Positions 49,801-63,508 of a DNA stretch of 64,000 nucleotides are shown piece after piece. The notes under the pieces are model-generated. The model searched no databases and had not been told where the DNA came from. It saw only the letters and a list, made by a program, of their open reading frames with translations. The stretch spans positions 2,501-66,500 of the forward strand of contig OY986963.1 in the NCBI GenBank assembly GCA_963920575.1, written 5' to 3'. This DNA is from Narthecium ossifragum. Its lineage: Eukaryota > Streptophyta > Magnoliopsida > Dioscoreales > Nartheciaceae. Every line of letters begins with the position of its first letter. The stretch's first letter is position 1. The translations under genes were made by a program, and so were the position numbers.

Positions 49801-52073
49801 CATATGTATTCGATATTTTGCCATATTATTCTCCATGATTGAATTTGCAGAGGAAAACAAACCATTAGGCATTAGCCTTTTATCTCCGTTGAATTTGTCA
49901 GTAGTATACTCTTTATTTTCTTTCTTGTCATGCTGCAAGTTAGTTTACCAGAATTTATGCTTCCTTGATAGTCCACAATTCAGTTAATCATATATTTTTC
50001 ACAGGTGATTGCAAAAGGTGAAGCGCAAGGAATGGTGAGCAAGTTCCTTGGCATAATGCTCGGGATAGCCTTGGCTAACTATATTGGCACCTCCACTCCT
50101 TTAGCTCTTGCTTCATTTGGGGTGGTAACTGCAGTCCACATGTACTGCAATCTTAAGTCTTACCAATCGATTCAATTGAGGACTCTAAATCCATATCGTG
50201 CAAGTAATTACTCTAGCACTCCTAATTCTGCCTCCGTCAATAAATGTGATGTTAGTTGGTTTGATGCTGCTTCTAACTTGTAGAACATCTCCTATGCAGG
50301 TTTACTGTATCACTACAATATTTGTTATGAGCCGATCAAAAATCAGCATAACCAAATGACTCTAATAGCCATTTTTGGAATAAATTTAGGCCTTCCTAAT
50401 TTCTAATTTGAGATGAATTTTGGGGGGCTAACTATGCATGAAAATTTAACATCAGTACTAGCAACCCTGCACATCTGGACTGACTGGATAATATTACACT
50501 CCAAGATACATATTGCACTACCATGATGATGCTTAAAGTGTTAGTCTTGGAAAGCCATTAGTTTTCTCTCTCTCTTAAAGCTAGAACTCACTTAGTTGAA
50601 TAAGGAAGCCACGTCCCTTTTTCAATGGACTTCAGTAAAATCATATATGTCTTGGTCTCCAGTACATGATGCATGTTCTGTTAATGATGCATGTTCTGTT
50701 AATGATGCATGTTCTGTTTTGATTGAATATTGCCTTTGCTCTTATCTGACAATTTGGAGGCTTCAACTTTGAGGAGCAGCATATATGTTCTGTTCAATGC
50801 TCAGCATGATTTCTCAAAGTTATCCTCTCTCTGCTATAGATTCCTTCCTAAATACTGATTGATTTAAGGTTGCATCCTGTTTGCATGAGTGTTTTTGCCA
50901 ACAAGCTGGGCATATACATGAAATTTTTCATTAATTTGCCTGCATTTTGTGGAGGGGTGATGTCGTTGCCACCTTGTCAGGATAGATTTATCTTTTCTTT
51001 TCTGCTTCATTCTGCAAATATTGTTTGATTGGTATTGGTTTCCGTATCGGAAAATACTTGCATGATGATGATGAGGTTGAAAGTGCATGGAGCTAATGTT
51101 GTTTCCTTGAAATCGTTAAAATACTTGGTTTAATGATAATCGAGATGATTCCAATGGAAATATTTGGTTTCCTGCAATGTTTTATAACTTGAAATTTCAA
51201 CCTTCACCATGTGTAAAAATGTTGTGACATTTCATCTTGGTAAAGGATAAGTCATCCATCTCCTTTCTCAGGTGTTTGATGTTGGATCCCAGGAGTTTGC
51301 ATAAAATTTTTCCTAACTGACAATTAATGCAGGTGCATAGCGTGATTGAGTTGTTAAAGTTTTTCCTGGTATCAAGATCATCAAGTTATCAAGCTGCATA
51401 ACTTCATTTCTGATGTTATAAGTGCTTCTTATGATATTAAGCGCCTTTTAATGAGATAACATACCCTAGCCCTTGTACTTGTCTTTCCTTTTAAGATTCC
51501 CAAGTATTCCCTTTGAAGCTTAGCCTCTATTTATGTGCTTCGCTTAATTTTTTTCTCAAAATTCCACTTCTAGAAGCTGATCCTAGCATGTGGTGTAATC
51601 TGCTTCCTAAGTTCTAATATTCACATCATGTGGTTTATTGTCCTTATTTGGACTGAATTTCATACCTTTTGTGATCTAAATATCTGCTAAAAGGTTCCCC
51701 TGCCTTCTTTACTTTATAGTCTCACTGATGAGAAATTAGTTGAACTTACTGACATGGTTGAAGTTTTCTTTCACCATTCCATATTCTGCTGAAGTTTTCA
51801 TCGTGTCCGAATCTCTAAGATTTCTTGCCTATTCAGGTTTGATTTTTAGCGAATATCTGTTAAGTGGCCAAGTTCCTCTACTAAAAGAGGTCAATGACGA
51901 GGAACCGCTTTTCCATGGCTTTCAAGTTCTCAATATGAATGCAGAAAGGGTAAGTAAATATGTCATCACTCTGTGAAGCAAACCTTCAATGCTCTGAAGC
52001 CCTTCTCAGTTTATGCATCCACATCCGACACACGCACACACACGCGTGTGCACACGCGTGCACACACACGCGT

Positions 52074-52106
<33 letters not shown>

Positions 52107-52213
52107 ACACACCACACACCACACACCACACACCACACACCACACACCACACACCACACAACACACACCACACAACACACAACACACAACACACAACACA
52201 CAACACACAACAC

Positions 52214-52264
<51 letters not shown>

Positions 52265-53606
52265 GGATATAGATATATGTATAAATAAGGGATTTCAAAT
52301 AGCTAAATACATTATGTCGAAAGTGCAGAAAACTACGTTCCTTATCAAATATGCATCTTGGGACGGTCCTCGCATTTTCAACTTTATTTGCAAATAAGTA
52401 TCTACCATTCGTTGCTGACATGCTGTCCTATTCCGTCAGTTAGTGATGCTAATTAGGATAAAATGAGAAAAACACCCCTCTCTTTCTCTCGCCTACCTTA
52501 TGTCTCTCCTTAAACGCTTAACTATAGACTAAGGGAATTTTTGCCTTTTTCAAGCTAGATTAGTTGAGATGATCACAATTAGTCAGTTAAACCTAACAAC
52601 TACTGACGGAAGCTAACAGTAGGTACCTGTTTGCAAATAAGGTTGAAAATGCAGGTACAGTGGTACAATATTTGATAAGACTGGTAGTTTTCTGCAATTT
52701 TTTCATAATGTAGGTAGCTATTTGCAAAAATCCCTATATATAGGTATGGTCCATTTGTGTGTAAGCTCCTGTCATACTGTGAATTTGTGTCTAGAGTTAA
52801 GCAGTAATAAAACCCAGATTTTGGCAGATATGTTCTGTATCTCCTCAAAGATGTTGTCTGGTGTGGTGCTAACCATCATTGCAACTACCTCAACGACCCT
52901 TTACCTCCTGTCTATACCACGCGAATCTTTGTATATTCTTGTTTTGCTTCTCTTTTTGGTGGTGATTATGATTTTGTGGAAGATTTAAGCTAAGTGTCTG
53001 TCCTTATACTACTTTTTTTTTTTTCTCTCCCTGCAGGGACACTCACAGATACTATCTGCAGAAGCAAGAGATGCTGCTTTTGAAATATTCTGGAGGCTGC
53101 AGCTTGGATGCAAGCTCAGTGAAGTGGTCAACAACAAAGAAGATGCAATGGCACTGTTTGATATGTTCAAAGATGAAGGCTATCTACTTACCGAGAAGAA
53201 TCAGAAATACTGTGTAAGCTAAGGCTCAAACTTGGAAGGAATGCTTCTTTGTCTGTGGGTGATGTTTGCAACATCCAAGCTACATTGTTCAGCTCGTCAG
53301 TCATCTTTGCTTTCCTTGCAGGTGGTTCTTAAAGAAGGCTCTTCGGCAGAAGACATGCTCAAGTCTCTCTTCCAGGCTAACTATCTATACTGGCTGGATA
53401 GACAGTTGGGGTTAGAATCGAAGTTTGTGGTTGATGAATGCAGGCCAGGAGGAAGGTTGCATGTATCTTTGGACTATGTGAAGAGAGAATTCGGCCATAT
53501 AAAACATGACGGTGCCCAACGTGGCTGGATTACTGATGGGCTAATAGCAAGGCCTCATCCTGATAGGATACGCTTTGGTTCCACCGCCTCCTGTGACTCG
53601 AGTTGA
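46815..53606 (+). CDS. RUS1: ROOT UVB SENSITIVE 1-like protein (DUF647)
   Basis: RUS1 is a plastid-associated DUF647 protein needed for early seedling growth under low UV-B and for vitamin B6 and auxin homeostasis in Arabidopsis. Exons: 46815-47564, 48627-48902, 49713-49769, 50005-50203, 51837-51949, 53037-53213, 53322-53606; the frame closes at 618 residues (Arabidopsis RUS1 is about 608). The start is the first in-frame ATG at 46815, in a 70-residue Ser/Arg/Pro-rich transit-peptide-like leader. DUF647 blocks include [79 protein letters not shown] and [20 protein letters not shown]. The C-terminal [13 protein letters not shown] and [19 protein letters not shown] complete the RUS1-type tail. 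No broken splice site or stop was seen. A hAT insertion ends 97 bp before the ATG and may affect expression. Confidence 0.95.
47655..47945. repeat. Tandem duplication (about 144 bp x 2) in RUS1 intron 1
   Basis: A block beginning ATCACCTGATTACTC and ending GTATGTCCTTCAA occurs at 47655-47798 and again at 47799 to about 47945 with roughly 10 substitutions. Each copy has CATCATTCAAT, GCATGCATAAACCT and ACCGGTAGGTTTCC. No function is apparent. Confidence 0.9.
50650..50717. repeat. 18-bp tandem repeat in a RUS1 intron
   Basis: ATGATGCATGTTCTGTTA recurs three times head to tail, the last copy incomplete. It is a minisatellite-like slip in the 50204-51836 intron. Confidence 0.9.
52029..52262. repeat. 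Compound (CA)n microsatellite in a RUS1 intron
   Basis: About 230 bases of CA-type repeat in distinct blocks: CACGCGTG-interrupted (about 52029-52076), pure CA, then CACAC-CA units, then ACACACA-A units, then pure CA again to 52261. The cysteine- and valine-rich or threonine- and histidine-rich frames across it on either strand are artefacts of the repeat. Confidence 0.97.
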
Positions 53607-55136
53607 TTTTATATATGCCATGCAGGGAGCCAGCGACCAGGGTATGTGATTGCTCATACCGAGTGGCTGGAAACCGAGAAAGGATCAGTCCTACCTGTAG
53701 AGTTTGGTTCTGAATAAGGTAGATGGCAGCTGATTGTTGGCTTGATGAAGGGACTTGTAACTTTTTTTTGGCTTTTGTCTTGAGCTGATTTGCATGTACC
53801 TGCTCTTGGCAAGGTTTTTTTTTTGCCGCAGGACCCATCTGGAAGTCGAGTTTGTCAAGGACTGAACAACCTATACATAAACTTGGCTCCTGACAAAGCT
53901 GCAGTCAATTAGTCGAGTCCAAGTTTGGTGCGGTAACACTAATGCTTTTGGGCAGTGTCCGTTATAGGCGTCTATATAGGACGTGTTCATACTCGAGGGG
54001 ATTTTCTCGGAACTGTGATTTGTGGGTTTCGCCTTGCGTCGTGGAATATGGTCTCGGGCTGATGATAGACTGTGTTTGAATGAACTTAAGGCCATGTTCG
54101 GTTTGAGGATAAGGTCATTTTATCATTGGTTTATCCCTAAACATAATGGTGTTAGTAAAATAGGAATAAGATGGGTTAAGGTGGGCTATCCTAAAAAAAA
54201 GGTATAAAGATTCGTGCATATGGACATGTGGCATGTGCATTTGATAGTCAAGTACCGATTCTTTCATTTATTCTATTGATAGTCCACTACTGATACCGAT
54301 AGGATAGATGAAGATATCGATACTTGATTATCGATTGAATGTATCGGTATTCCACTGCCGATACATTTAATTTCACCCCGATTGCATTTATATATCTATT
54401 TTTTTATTAAAAACATATTTTGATCTATCCTCATTTATTATCTCAAATTTTCTAACCCAAAATCTCCTAAAGGCTTTCCGTTTATCAAAAGGAACCTGGA
54501 TTTTAGTGCAACATGATCAATTTACACTGTTACACAGACCTTTATGTACTTTCTATATGGCTGGTTTCAGTAATCATTTGTTTTTTAAGCATGGCAATGG
54601 CAATGACTGATGGCAGATGGCAGATGGCACAAGGGGCAGGATCTGTGTAGTTGGTTAGCTTGATAAAAATCGAGATTGGTTGCGGCTGGAAAACAAGCTA
54701 CCGGATTGGCGACCACTATTATGTATTATGTACGGCTAGCAGAGAATGTGAGCTCGTGGCTCACATACACGCACGGCCAGTGGACGGTTTGTTCTCTCCT
54801 CGAATTCTCCCCCTACCACTTCCAGGGGAAGCAAGCCACTGGTGTGGAGAGAGAAAGGGTGGGCGAACGTCGCCCACCCATGACCCACCCAACGTACGCA
54901 TGCTTTCCCCGAGTGGGACAGCAAGTTTTGACGCCCTGCTCAGCAGCTGTCCGGAATTGCATGGTTCTCGCCCAATGCCCATGTCTTATACCTTAACGGC
55001 GCCTTGAGGGACTGGAGAAAGCCAGCCCGACTCTTCTGCCCGTCCTCGTAGCCATCTTTTTCCTCACCACCACAACTCAAGCCTGCCTTTTGTGAACACT
55101 AGAGGGAGAGAACGGGGGAGAAAGAGAGAAGCGCAA
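53607..55136. other. RUS1 3' flank and helicase upstream region
   Basis: No gene. At about 54086-54200 a GGCCATGTTCGGTTTGAGGA start and ATAAG/TTATCC words resemble a MITE, and at about 54205-54375 lies a partial copy of the ATCGGTA-rich repeat (CATGTGGCATGTGC and AAGTACCGATTCTTTCA), perhaps inserted in that MITE. The stretch 55000-55136 is the probable leader of the helicase gene. Confidence 0.45.
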
Positions 55137-58100
55137 ATGGAAGCCATGGCCGCCTCTACCTGCGTGTGCTGCCAAGTGTCAGTATCAGCAGCGACAACCA
55201 ACGCTTTGTCGTCGTCCACCGCTTTAGAGAGGCGCATCGCCTCTTCTTCCTTCTCTTGTCGCCCCTTCTCCCTCGTCTCTGCCATTCGCAGCCAACTCCC
55301 CATCCGCATTCGCAGCAGCACTAGCAATCCTCCAAAGCCATCATTACCTTCGCCCCACTCGCCGTCCTACTCACCGTCATCGCCGGTCCTGCGCAGCAGC
55401 AACAACAGCAACCGTCGAAGTATCAAGAAGAATAAGAAGAGAAAAGGCCATGAGCAGGCTTCGCAACAGCAGAGGAAGCAGACCAAGGATTTCGATGAAG
55501 AGGGTTGCGTGCCGTCGGCGGAAGAGGCGTCCATCAGCGTGGCAACGCTGTACCAGAACGGGGACCCGCTGGGGCAGAGGGAGCTTGGCAAGTGCGTGGT
55601 CCGATGGATCTGTCAGGGCATGCGCTCCATGGCCTCCGACTTTGCCTCCGCTGAGGTCCAGGGCGAGTTCTCCGATCTCCGCCAGCGCCTCGGGATGCTC
55701 CATAGCAACGGAAACGGCAATGGCAACTACGCCACCGGAGGACTCGCCTTCGTTATCCAAGCTCAGCACTACCTCTACGGCGTTCCCATGCCCAAAGGCG
55801 TCGAGGCCCTCTGCTTCAAGGCCTGCACCCACTATCCTACACTCTTTGACCACTTCCAGCGCGAACTGCGCGACATCCTCCAGGACCTCCAGCGCCGTTC
55901 CGTACTTCCTGACTGGAGCGCCTCCGAATCATGGAAGCTCTTCAAGGAGTTAGCCAGCTCAGGTCGGCACCGTTCCTTCCTTTTTCCCACTCTTCTCTTT
56001 CCCCGTCCTGCATACTGCTTCAGAGTAAGCACGACATTAGGCATCACATCTCGTAGGATAGCCTAGAAGGCGAGATTGGAGCTAAGCTACAGACTCAACA
56101 AGGCAAATTGTCCGTAAGCAAAGCTATAGATTCAAGCTACAGAAGCTTTTACTACCCGTGAGCTGAACAGCATGCTATTCAGACGAAACAAGGCCTCTTT
56201 TTGGATGCAAGCGAATATTGTAGTCCTCCATTCAATCGTTGGATTGTCAAGAAAGCACTTTGCTTTGGGCCGTTTCAAAGCTGATTCAAGGTGACTAATT
56301 TGGAGGCCATCAAGGTAAAAAAGGTGGAAGAAGTGAAGACTTAAGCATGAAGCATTTTGGCTATGTCCTGAAATGCAAATAGAGATCCTAGATTCAAAAA
56401 CTCAGTGAATTTAACCTTTTGCTGCACATGCTTAATATGAGTTCAAATACTCAGTTTTCAGAAGAAGATCGTATGGGGGAAAATAGTCTTGCTTTGCTTA
56501 AAGATATATGTATGTCTATTAACCCCATAGGAATCCAAAGAAACAGGAAAATGACCAATATCAATGAGTTGATGGCTTATTTTTATGGTTCTCCAAGATC
56601 CATTTTCCATTCCTAGCCTTCTCACATTTTATGCTTCCTTTCTCTGTTTTTGCTTTCTTGTCATTTACCAAGCATTTGTTCAATACAATTGCAGCACAAC
56701 ATCGAGCAACTGTGCGGAAACCACCTCCAGCTAAGCCTATGCATGGTGGTTTAGGGATGGAGCTAGAGAAGGCCAAAGTAATACAAGGCCGAATTGAAGA
56801 CTTCGTGAAGCATATGTCAGACATTCTCTGCATAGAGCGTGATGCAGAGTTGGAATTCACTCAAGAGGAGTTGAATGCGGTTCCCACTCCTGATGAAAAA
56901 TCCGATTTATCAAAACCCACAGAATACCTGGTGAGCCATGGGCAAGCTCAACAGGAGCAGTGTGACACAATTTGCAACTTGAATGCAATTAGCTCTTTCA
57001 CAGGTGAGGTCATTTTACCGTCTGATTGTATTGGCATATATGTTCTTGACGATTATTGACCCAACTTGTAAAAGAAAAATTATCTGATCTTCATCTTCAT
57101 CATTCCAGTATATATCAGCAAATTTTAGTTTTATTATGGAACTTTCTCTAGCTTAATGGTCCTTAAGTCAAGGATTTCTTAACATGGCTTGCCTAATTCA
57201 GGCGGATCAAATTGATCACGCATTACATGCGAGTTTATCTAATTCATCATATTTGTAGTTATCTAAAACAGTCCTACCTTCTTAAGTTGTAACTCCCACT
57301 AGAATGTATAATGGGGAGGTCTTTGTTGGTGCTACTCTTCTATAGCTGATTTGCCTTAAAGTACAATTACCGTGGAATTCTAAAGGCAACAAACTCCTGC
57401 CTTGAACCTCACAAACTATGATTTCCTTACCTCAAATGGTGTCTTTCGATATCTCACACATGCTAAACACACTCGCGATGCACGCAAGGGAGGGAGGGTG
57501 GGAGGGAGAGAGAGATTCATTATGACTTGCTCAATGGAACTCCCAAGCAAAATTTCGTTAATGAGATTTCAGTCTAATCATGTTTAGCATGGCTTGCTTG
57601 TTAGATATGTATTCAGATTCAGTTCAGATTCTAAACATTCAATTTCATAGAATACTATTTGCACAAAATTAGAAAATAAGATGATATCTGATACTTGAGT
57701 TGAATCTAGTCCTTTTTGACCATTTTGTTTTTTGCTATATTGACTGATCCATTGCTTTTTTATTGAAACTATTTGAGGTTTGCTCACATCCTGCCCATTA
57801 TCTCATGTGCTTAGCCGCAGGCTCTTTTGTTCCTATATGCTTGCTATTTTTAGTTTAATAGTAGTGCGTGTTAGAAGTTGTTGTGACAGGGAAAATATCC
57901 AAGCTAATTCTTTTGTTGGAGGGAAGAAAGCATCATTGTTTTCAATATTCTTTTCAAGATCCAGAACACTTTGACATCCGAGATAGATGATTCTACATCA
58001 ACTGATTATTCTGCATTATATAATGTTCATTAGAAAAGCTACTCATTAGATTAAGGAAATTAAGTTCTAGTCTGGCTAGAGGCTTTGTCCCATTTTTTAG

Positions 58101-61100
58101 TGCGTTTGTGCGGATGAACTTGTTTGCAAGTAGACACTCTTGTATGAGTGCAATCTCCCTTGTAGTTGTGGTTAAAGAGTTATCATGTGACTTATGTTCA
58201 CAGGTCTGGGGGGAATGCACTTAGTTCTATTTAGAGTTGAAGGAGACCATAGACTCCCTCCTACTACTCTCTCTCCTGGGGATATGGTTTGCGTGAGAAC
58301 ATGCAATACCAAAGGTGCAGTTGCAACTTCATGCATGCAGGGCTTTGTGAATAATTTAGGCGAGGATGGTTGTAGCATTACAGTAGCTTTGGAATCACGC
58401 CATGGGGATCCCACCTTCTCGAAGCTATTTGGGAAAAGTGTGCGCATTGATCGGATACATGGGTTGGCTGATGCTTTGACATACGAGGTACTTGGATGCA
58501 CTACCTTATCCTGTCAATGTTTAACTGTAAAAGGAAATTGCTTTCACCCATGACTGTTCTTGTACCTTCATCATCTTGTGATTTCCTCATAGAGGAACTC
58601 GTACAATGCTAATAATTTTCCATGTATAAGCTAAGGACTCTTCTTGTGTGTGGTCTATCACATGGATCCAGTTTCTTGAAGTTGGACGATAAATATGTAC
58701 TGTTGATTAATTTCCTTTTGAAGCTTCTAGGAAACTATCAACTTTGTTCTTGTGTTGTTGTCCTGTCTATCTGGGTTAAGGATTAAGCAATCATCTCACT
58801 TTGAAATTGCAGATGATGCTATTTACTCTTCCTAGGCCCTTTGTGATTTGCAATGGGAAAAGCATATGATGGTTAGAGCAATACCTTTTTCCTCGTCAAA
58901 TTTATATGGTTTCCACTTAAACCATTTCTGTGTGCTAAGATTTAAGCTGATTCATGGACTCTGCCACAGGTCTCAAAATCTTAACCATAGCATCTCTCCC
59001 ATCTTGCTTCCTGTTATATCCTTTGTGGCCATATGTTCTATTGTTGTATATATGATTTAGGTACAGGTTGGTCAATAGTTTAATTCCTATTGAATTACAT
59101 GATGGTTGGATGTTTCATTTCAAAGCAGTTCGGCATGTGTATGTTTTGTTGTATCACCTCACTGCATAGTTAAGTGGAGTTGTTATGGTAGTCAGTCTGC
59201 TTGAAATCAAGTATAGTGATGTAGTCAATGAGCCTATGGTTAAAGTAACTCGAGTTCCCAGGTGACAAGTAAATGAAAGATACAGCGATTCCCTGTTTTT
59301 GCTACATGCAAATTGTTGCTTAGAGACGAGGTAGAGACCTTAGTGTTTACAGAGTGATCTTTCGAGTTCTTCACACAAATTTTGGTATCTCCTTTACTTC
59401 CAGCTAGCACTAGATTCATCCCTGATCAGTTATGAAGTTAGTTTTAGTTTCTCAAAAAGTGAACAGGCTTATGCACTTTCTGTACCCCTTGTTGCCTCAT
59501 GAATTACAATGTTAACGTGAATGGACTTCTCTCTTTTCCTGGTGAATGTATATATGCTACATAAATGGCCACAGAGAAGCAATATTGTTCCTTTGTATGC
59601 TGCTTAGAACATGTCATATGATATGGTTTTTCCGGATTTACTTGTCAGCGTAATTGTGAAGCATTGACGCTACTTCAGAAGAATGGGTTACAGAAGAAAA
59701 ATCCTTCAATTGCAGTTGTTGCTACTCTATTTGGAGATAAAGAAGATATCGTGTGGCTGGAAGAGAATCAGCTTGTTGCATGGGGTGAAACTGAAATCGA
59801 TGAACTTGTGGAGAAAGGAAAATTTGATAGCTCACAACTAAAAGCTATTGCCTTAGGTTTGAATAAGAAGCGACCTCTGTTGGTAGTCCAAGGGCCCCCT
59901 GGTACTGGAAAGTCTGCTTTGCTCAAGGAACTGATAATCCTTGCTGTTCAACAAGGTGAACGTGTACTTGTCACAGCCCCTACTAATGCAGCAGTTGATA
60001 ACATGGTTGAGCGGCTATCAGATATTGGATTGAACATTGTACGAGTTGGAAATCCAGCTCGAATATCTGCAGTAGTGGCATCAAAATCCTTAGGGGAGAT
60101 CGTCAATGATAAGCTCGCTACTTTCAAGAAAGAGTTTGACCGGAAGAAATCAGATTTAAGAAAGGATTTACGACATTGTCTGAAGGATGATTCTCTTGCA
60201 GCAGGCATACGACAGCTCCTTAAACAACTTGGAAAGACTTTGAAGAAGAAAGAGAAGGATGCCATAAAGGAAGTGTTGTCAAGTGCCCAGGTCATACTTT
60301 CAACTAATACTGGAGCCGCTGATCCTCTTATCCGAAGACTGGAATGTTTTGATCTGGTCGTAATTGATGAAGCAGGGCAAGGAATCGAGCCTTCTTGCTG
60401 GATTCCAATTCTTCAAGGAAACCGTTGCATACTAGCTGGTGATCAGTGCCAACTTGCTCCAGTGATTTTATCTAGGAAAGCCATGGAAGGTGGTCTTGGC
60501 GTATCGCTTCTGGAAAGAGCATCTGCTTTGCATGAAGGTATTCTTGCCACAAAATTGACCACTCAATACCGTATGCATGATGCAATTGCCAGCTGGGCAT
60601 CCAAGGAGATGTATGGTGGATGTTTGCAGTCTTCTCCAACTGTGTCCTCACAGCTTCTCGTTGATTCTCCTTTTGTTAAAGTAAGATATTCTGGCTCTGC
60701 TAGTAGTCTGCTCTATCTTCACCTAGTGCTCCCATTTCAAACTTATGGTAGCGATGCTGTGTGGCAGACAGGTTATTTCATGGGTTTACCTAGACTGTTG
60801 TAAAGTTACAAATCTCTAACTGGCTGACCAAGTTTAACCTTTTATACCTTCATTTATTGCATAAAAAGGCTAGAAATATTGAATAGAGTTCCATAAATTC
60901 TCCTTTCTTGTTTTTCATGATTCAGTAAGCAAAGATGTTTTTAACTAATAATTAAGTGAACTTGAGTAGTTTCAGATTTTCTTGGAATTCATAAATGCCT
61001 TTATTTTGTTTTCTTTCTGAAGGTTTTGATTTCTGATTTCATTTTCAGGCATTCTTGTTTGATTATTTTTATCTGCATGAGCAAAAACAAGAATCTAGGG

Positions 61101-63508
61101 AGAATTTCAAGATCAACATGAGCTTTAACATATTCTGTTACCCTGTGTTGTTAACTTCTATTAGTTAGGTTGAATGAACAAATGATGCATGATGGAAGTG
61201 GATAATCCTATTAGATACTTTCATAGATAGGAATTTCTGGCATTTGATAGTATCTGGATAATGGTTTCATTCAGGCGACATGGATAACTCAGTGCCCGCT
61301 TCTCTTACTCGATACTCGAATGCCATATGGCAGCTTATATATAGGCTGCGAAGAGCACTTGGATCCGGCTGGCACTGGCTCCTTCTACAATGAAGGTGAA
61401 GCAGATATTGTGGTGCAGCATGTTTTCAATCTCATATATTCAGGTATATGTCTTCCTCATTGGATATGCCAGTAGCTCAAACATTCCTGCACTATTCCTG
61501 TAGAGTGCACTTGCGAGATCATTGATATACATCTTTACTATTGTACTCTGCGGCTGCTCCTGAAATCCTGCCACCTAGTGTATTTTACATGTGGGCCTAG
61601 CTTCATCAGGTCAATCTGATGAAGGCAAGTCCATTCCTTTATTGAAACAGTAGAAATCTAATACCCCAAGTGTTGTTTTTGTATACCCTTTGTTTATGCC
61701 CCCTTTCCAATGGGAGGAAGGTTTCTTTCTAGTCCTATCAAAAGCAATCTGTGATTTATGCCAAGGATACTAAAGTTTTAGCGCAACTAGTATTTGTCTC
61801 AGAAAACTGTCTTGTTGGTCCCAGTCATATAGCATCTGCCTTCCAGCATTCTGCCGAGGCTTAGATCTTGTGCTTGATGACTGAGTATATGATATTATTT
61901 GCTTCTATGATCTCACTGCCACTTGCTAACTTGAAATAGAGCCAATGTTTGCAACCAACCTGATTACTATCCCAGAGTGAATTACTTAAAGAGTTATGCT
62001 CATATCGACTTAAACATAGCATTCGTTTATTTCAAGTACTGGTGCAATAGTCTTGTGCTTTTCTTGCTGCATGTATACAGTAGCATTGAAGCTACATACG
62101 AGGGCATTTGTTCCACAGAAAATGTCCCCATGACATTATGAAATCATCCGCACTATAGGGCACTTTGACTCCTGGTTTAGCTAGGTATACCTTCCAAAAG
62201 AATGGATATACTCGAAGTTAGTATCTCTCTGCTATCTCTTGCTGAAGTGAAGTTCATACCAATAGGCCATTTGAGCTGTTAATGTGTGTTGAATTCTTGC
62301 CTCCTAGCATCACAAAAGAAGTTGCAAATTGTGTGTTTATTTGTTTCTAGCTATTCTTTGTGTTCTCATCATTCTCATGCCTTAATATGGCTCGCTACTT
62401 AATTTTCCTGCCAAATCTATGTTTGCTCTAATCAGTGTACTTAATTTTCAACATCCATCTGTAATTTAGAAGCTGTCTTGCAGGAGTCTTCCCAAGTACC
62501 ATTGCTGTTCAATCTCCATATATTGCTCAAGTGCAACTTTTAAGGGACAAGCTTGATGATTTTCCAGAAGCTTCTGGGGTTGAAGTTGCTACCATAGACA
62601 GCTTTCAAGGGAGGGAGGCTGATGCTGTAATCATATCAATGGTATGCTATTGAAGTTTTGGGTTCTGATTCTGTCTTATTGTTTTCTGATTTTTTATCCA
62701 TTATGGCTAGCTGCAGAAAGGTAGTTTCTGCTTATAAGAGTATGATGCTTTTTTGTGCATCTTTCAATCCCTGTTTATTATAATTATCGTGTAGAAAGGA
62801 AGCTGCTTAACTTAGAAAACAAAATAGGTTGAGAAAAATGCATGTCAGACATCACAAAGATGCAATTTATCCAGTATTTTGTTGTTTCGCGTAATTGCAA
62901 GGTCATACATATGAAGGTATCTAGGGCAGCAGAGTTACCTTTGTGCTTACTAAGAACTTTAGAAAAGTTCATGAAGATTTACCATCATGGCATTTTTGTC
63001 CTTTTCTCTAGGGCATGTTCCCATTTTGTTTTCCTTTTTTCTCTAATTCTCAAGTAAATTTTCTTTTGTTATTATCTTCATCGGTTGTTAATCTCATTTT
63101 TTCCTTCCAATCCAGCACAACCTGACTATTTCACTGTCGAGATTATTTCACAGTCGAAATCTTCAACGGAATTCATTTTGTACATGTCATTGTCATTGTC
63201 ATTGTATTCCCCTTCTTCCTAGTTTGGATTGGGCTATCAACCTTGAAAATTTGCTGTTCCCATAGGTCCGATCAAACACACTTGGGGCAGTCGGATTTCT
63301 GGGCGACAGCAGGAGGATGAATGTGGCGGTCACAAGAGCGCGGAAACATGTAGCTGTCGTCTGTGATAGTTCTACCATTTGCCACAACACCTTCTTGGCC
63401 AGGCTGCTGCGCCACATCAGGCGCTTTGGAAGAGTAAAGCATGCGGAACCTGGTTCTTTCGGTGGATCTGGTTGGAGCATGAATCCTATGCTACCATCCG
63501 TTGGCTGA
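55137..63508 (+). CDS. SF1 DNA/RNA helicase, SMUBP-2/IGHMBP2 type, likely organelle-targeted
   Basis: UPF1-like superfamily 1 helicases use ATP to unwind DNA or RNA. Exons: 55137-55962, 56695-57003, 58204-58487, 59649-60680, 61275-61443, 62484-62641, 63266-63508; the frame closes at 1006 residues. Motifs (residues): Walker A GPPGTGKS 555-562; motif Ia VTAPTNAAVDN; motif II DEAGQ 713-717 (family usually DEAAQ or DEAGQ); motif III GDQCQLAP 737-744; motif IV QYRMH 779-783; motif V DSFQGREAD 912-920; motif VI NVAVTRARK 945-953. The first ~100 residues are Ser/Arg-rich, like a transit peptide, after MEAMAASTC. The R3H and AN1 zinc finger of animal IGHMBP2 are absent; the protein ends shortly after motif VI, as plant members do. 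Plant proteins are usually named SMUBP-2, but an actual localisation or substrate is not shown by sequence. All motifs are intact, so it is probably active. Confidence 0.94.

Noticed and set aside
51960..52421. Long Cys/Val or Thr/His frames on both strands
   Set aside because: They are translations of a CA dinucleotide repeat inside a RUS1 intron.
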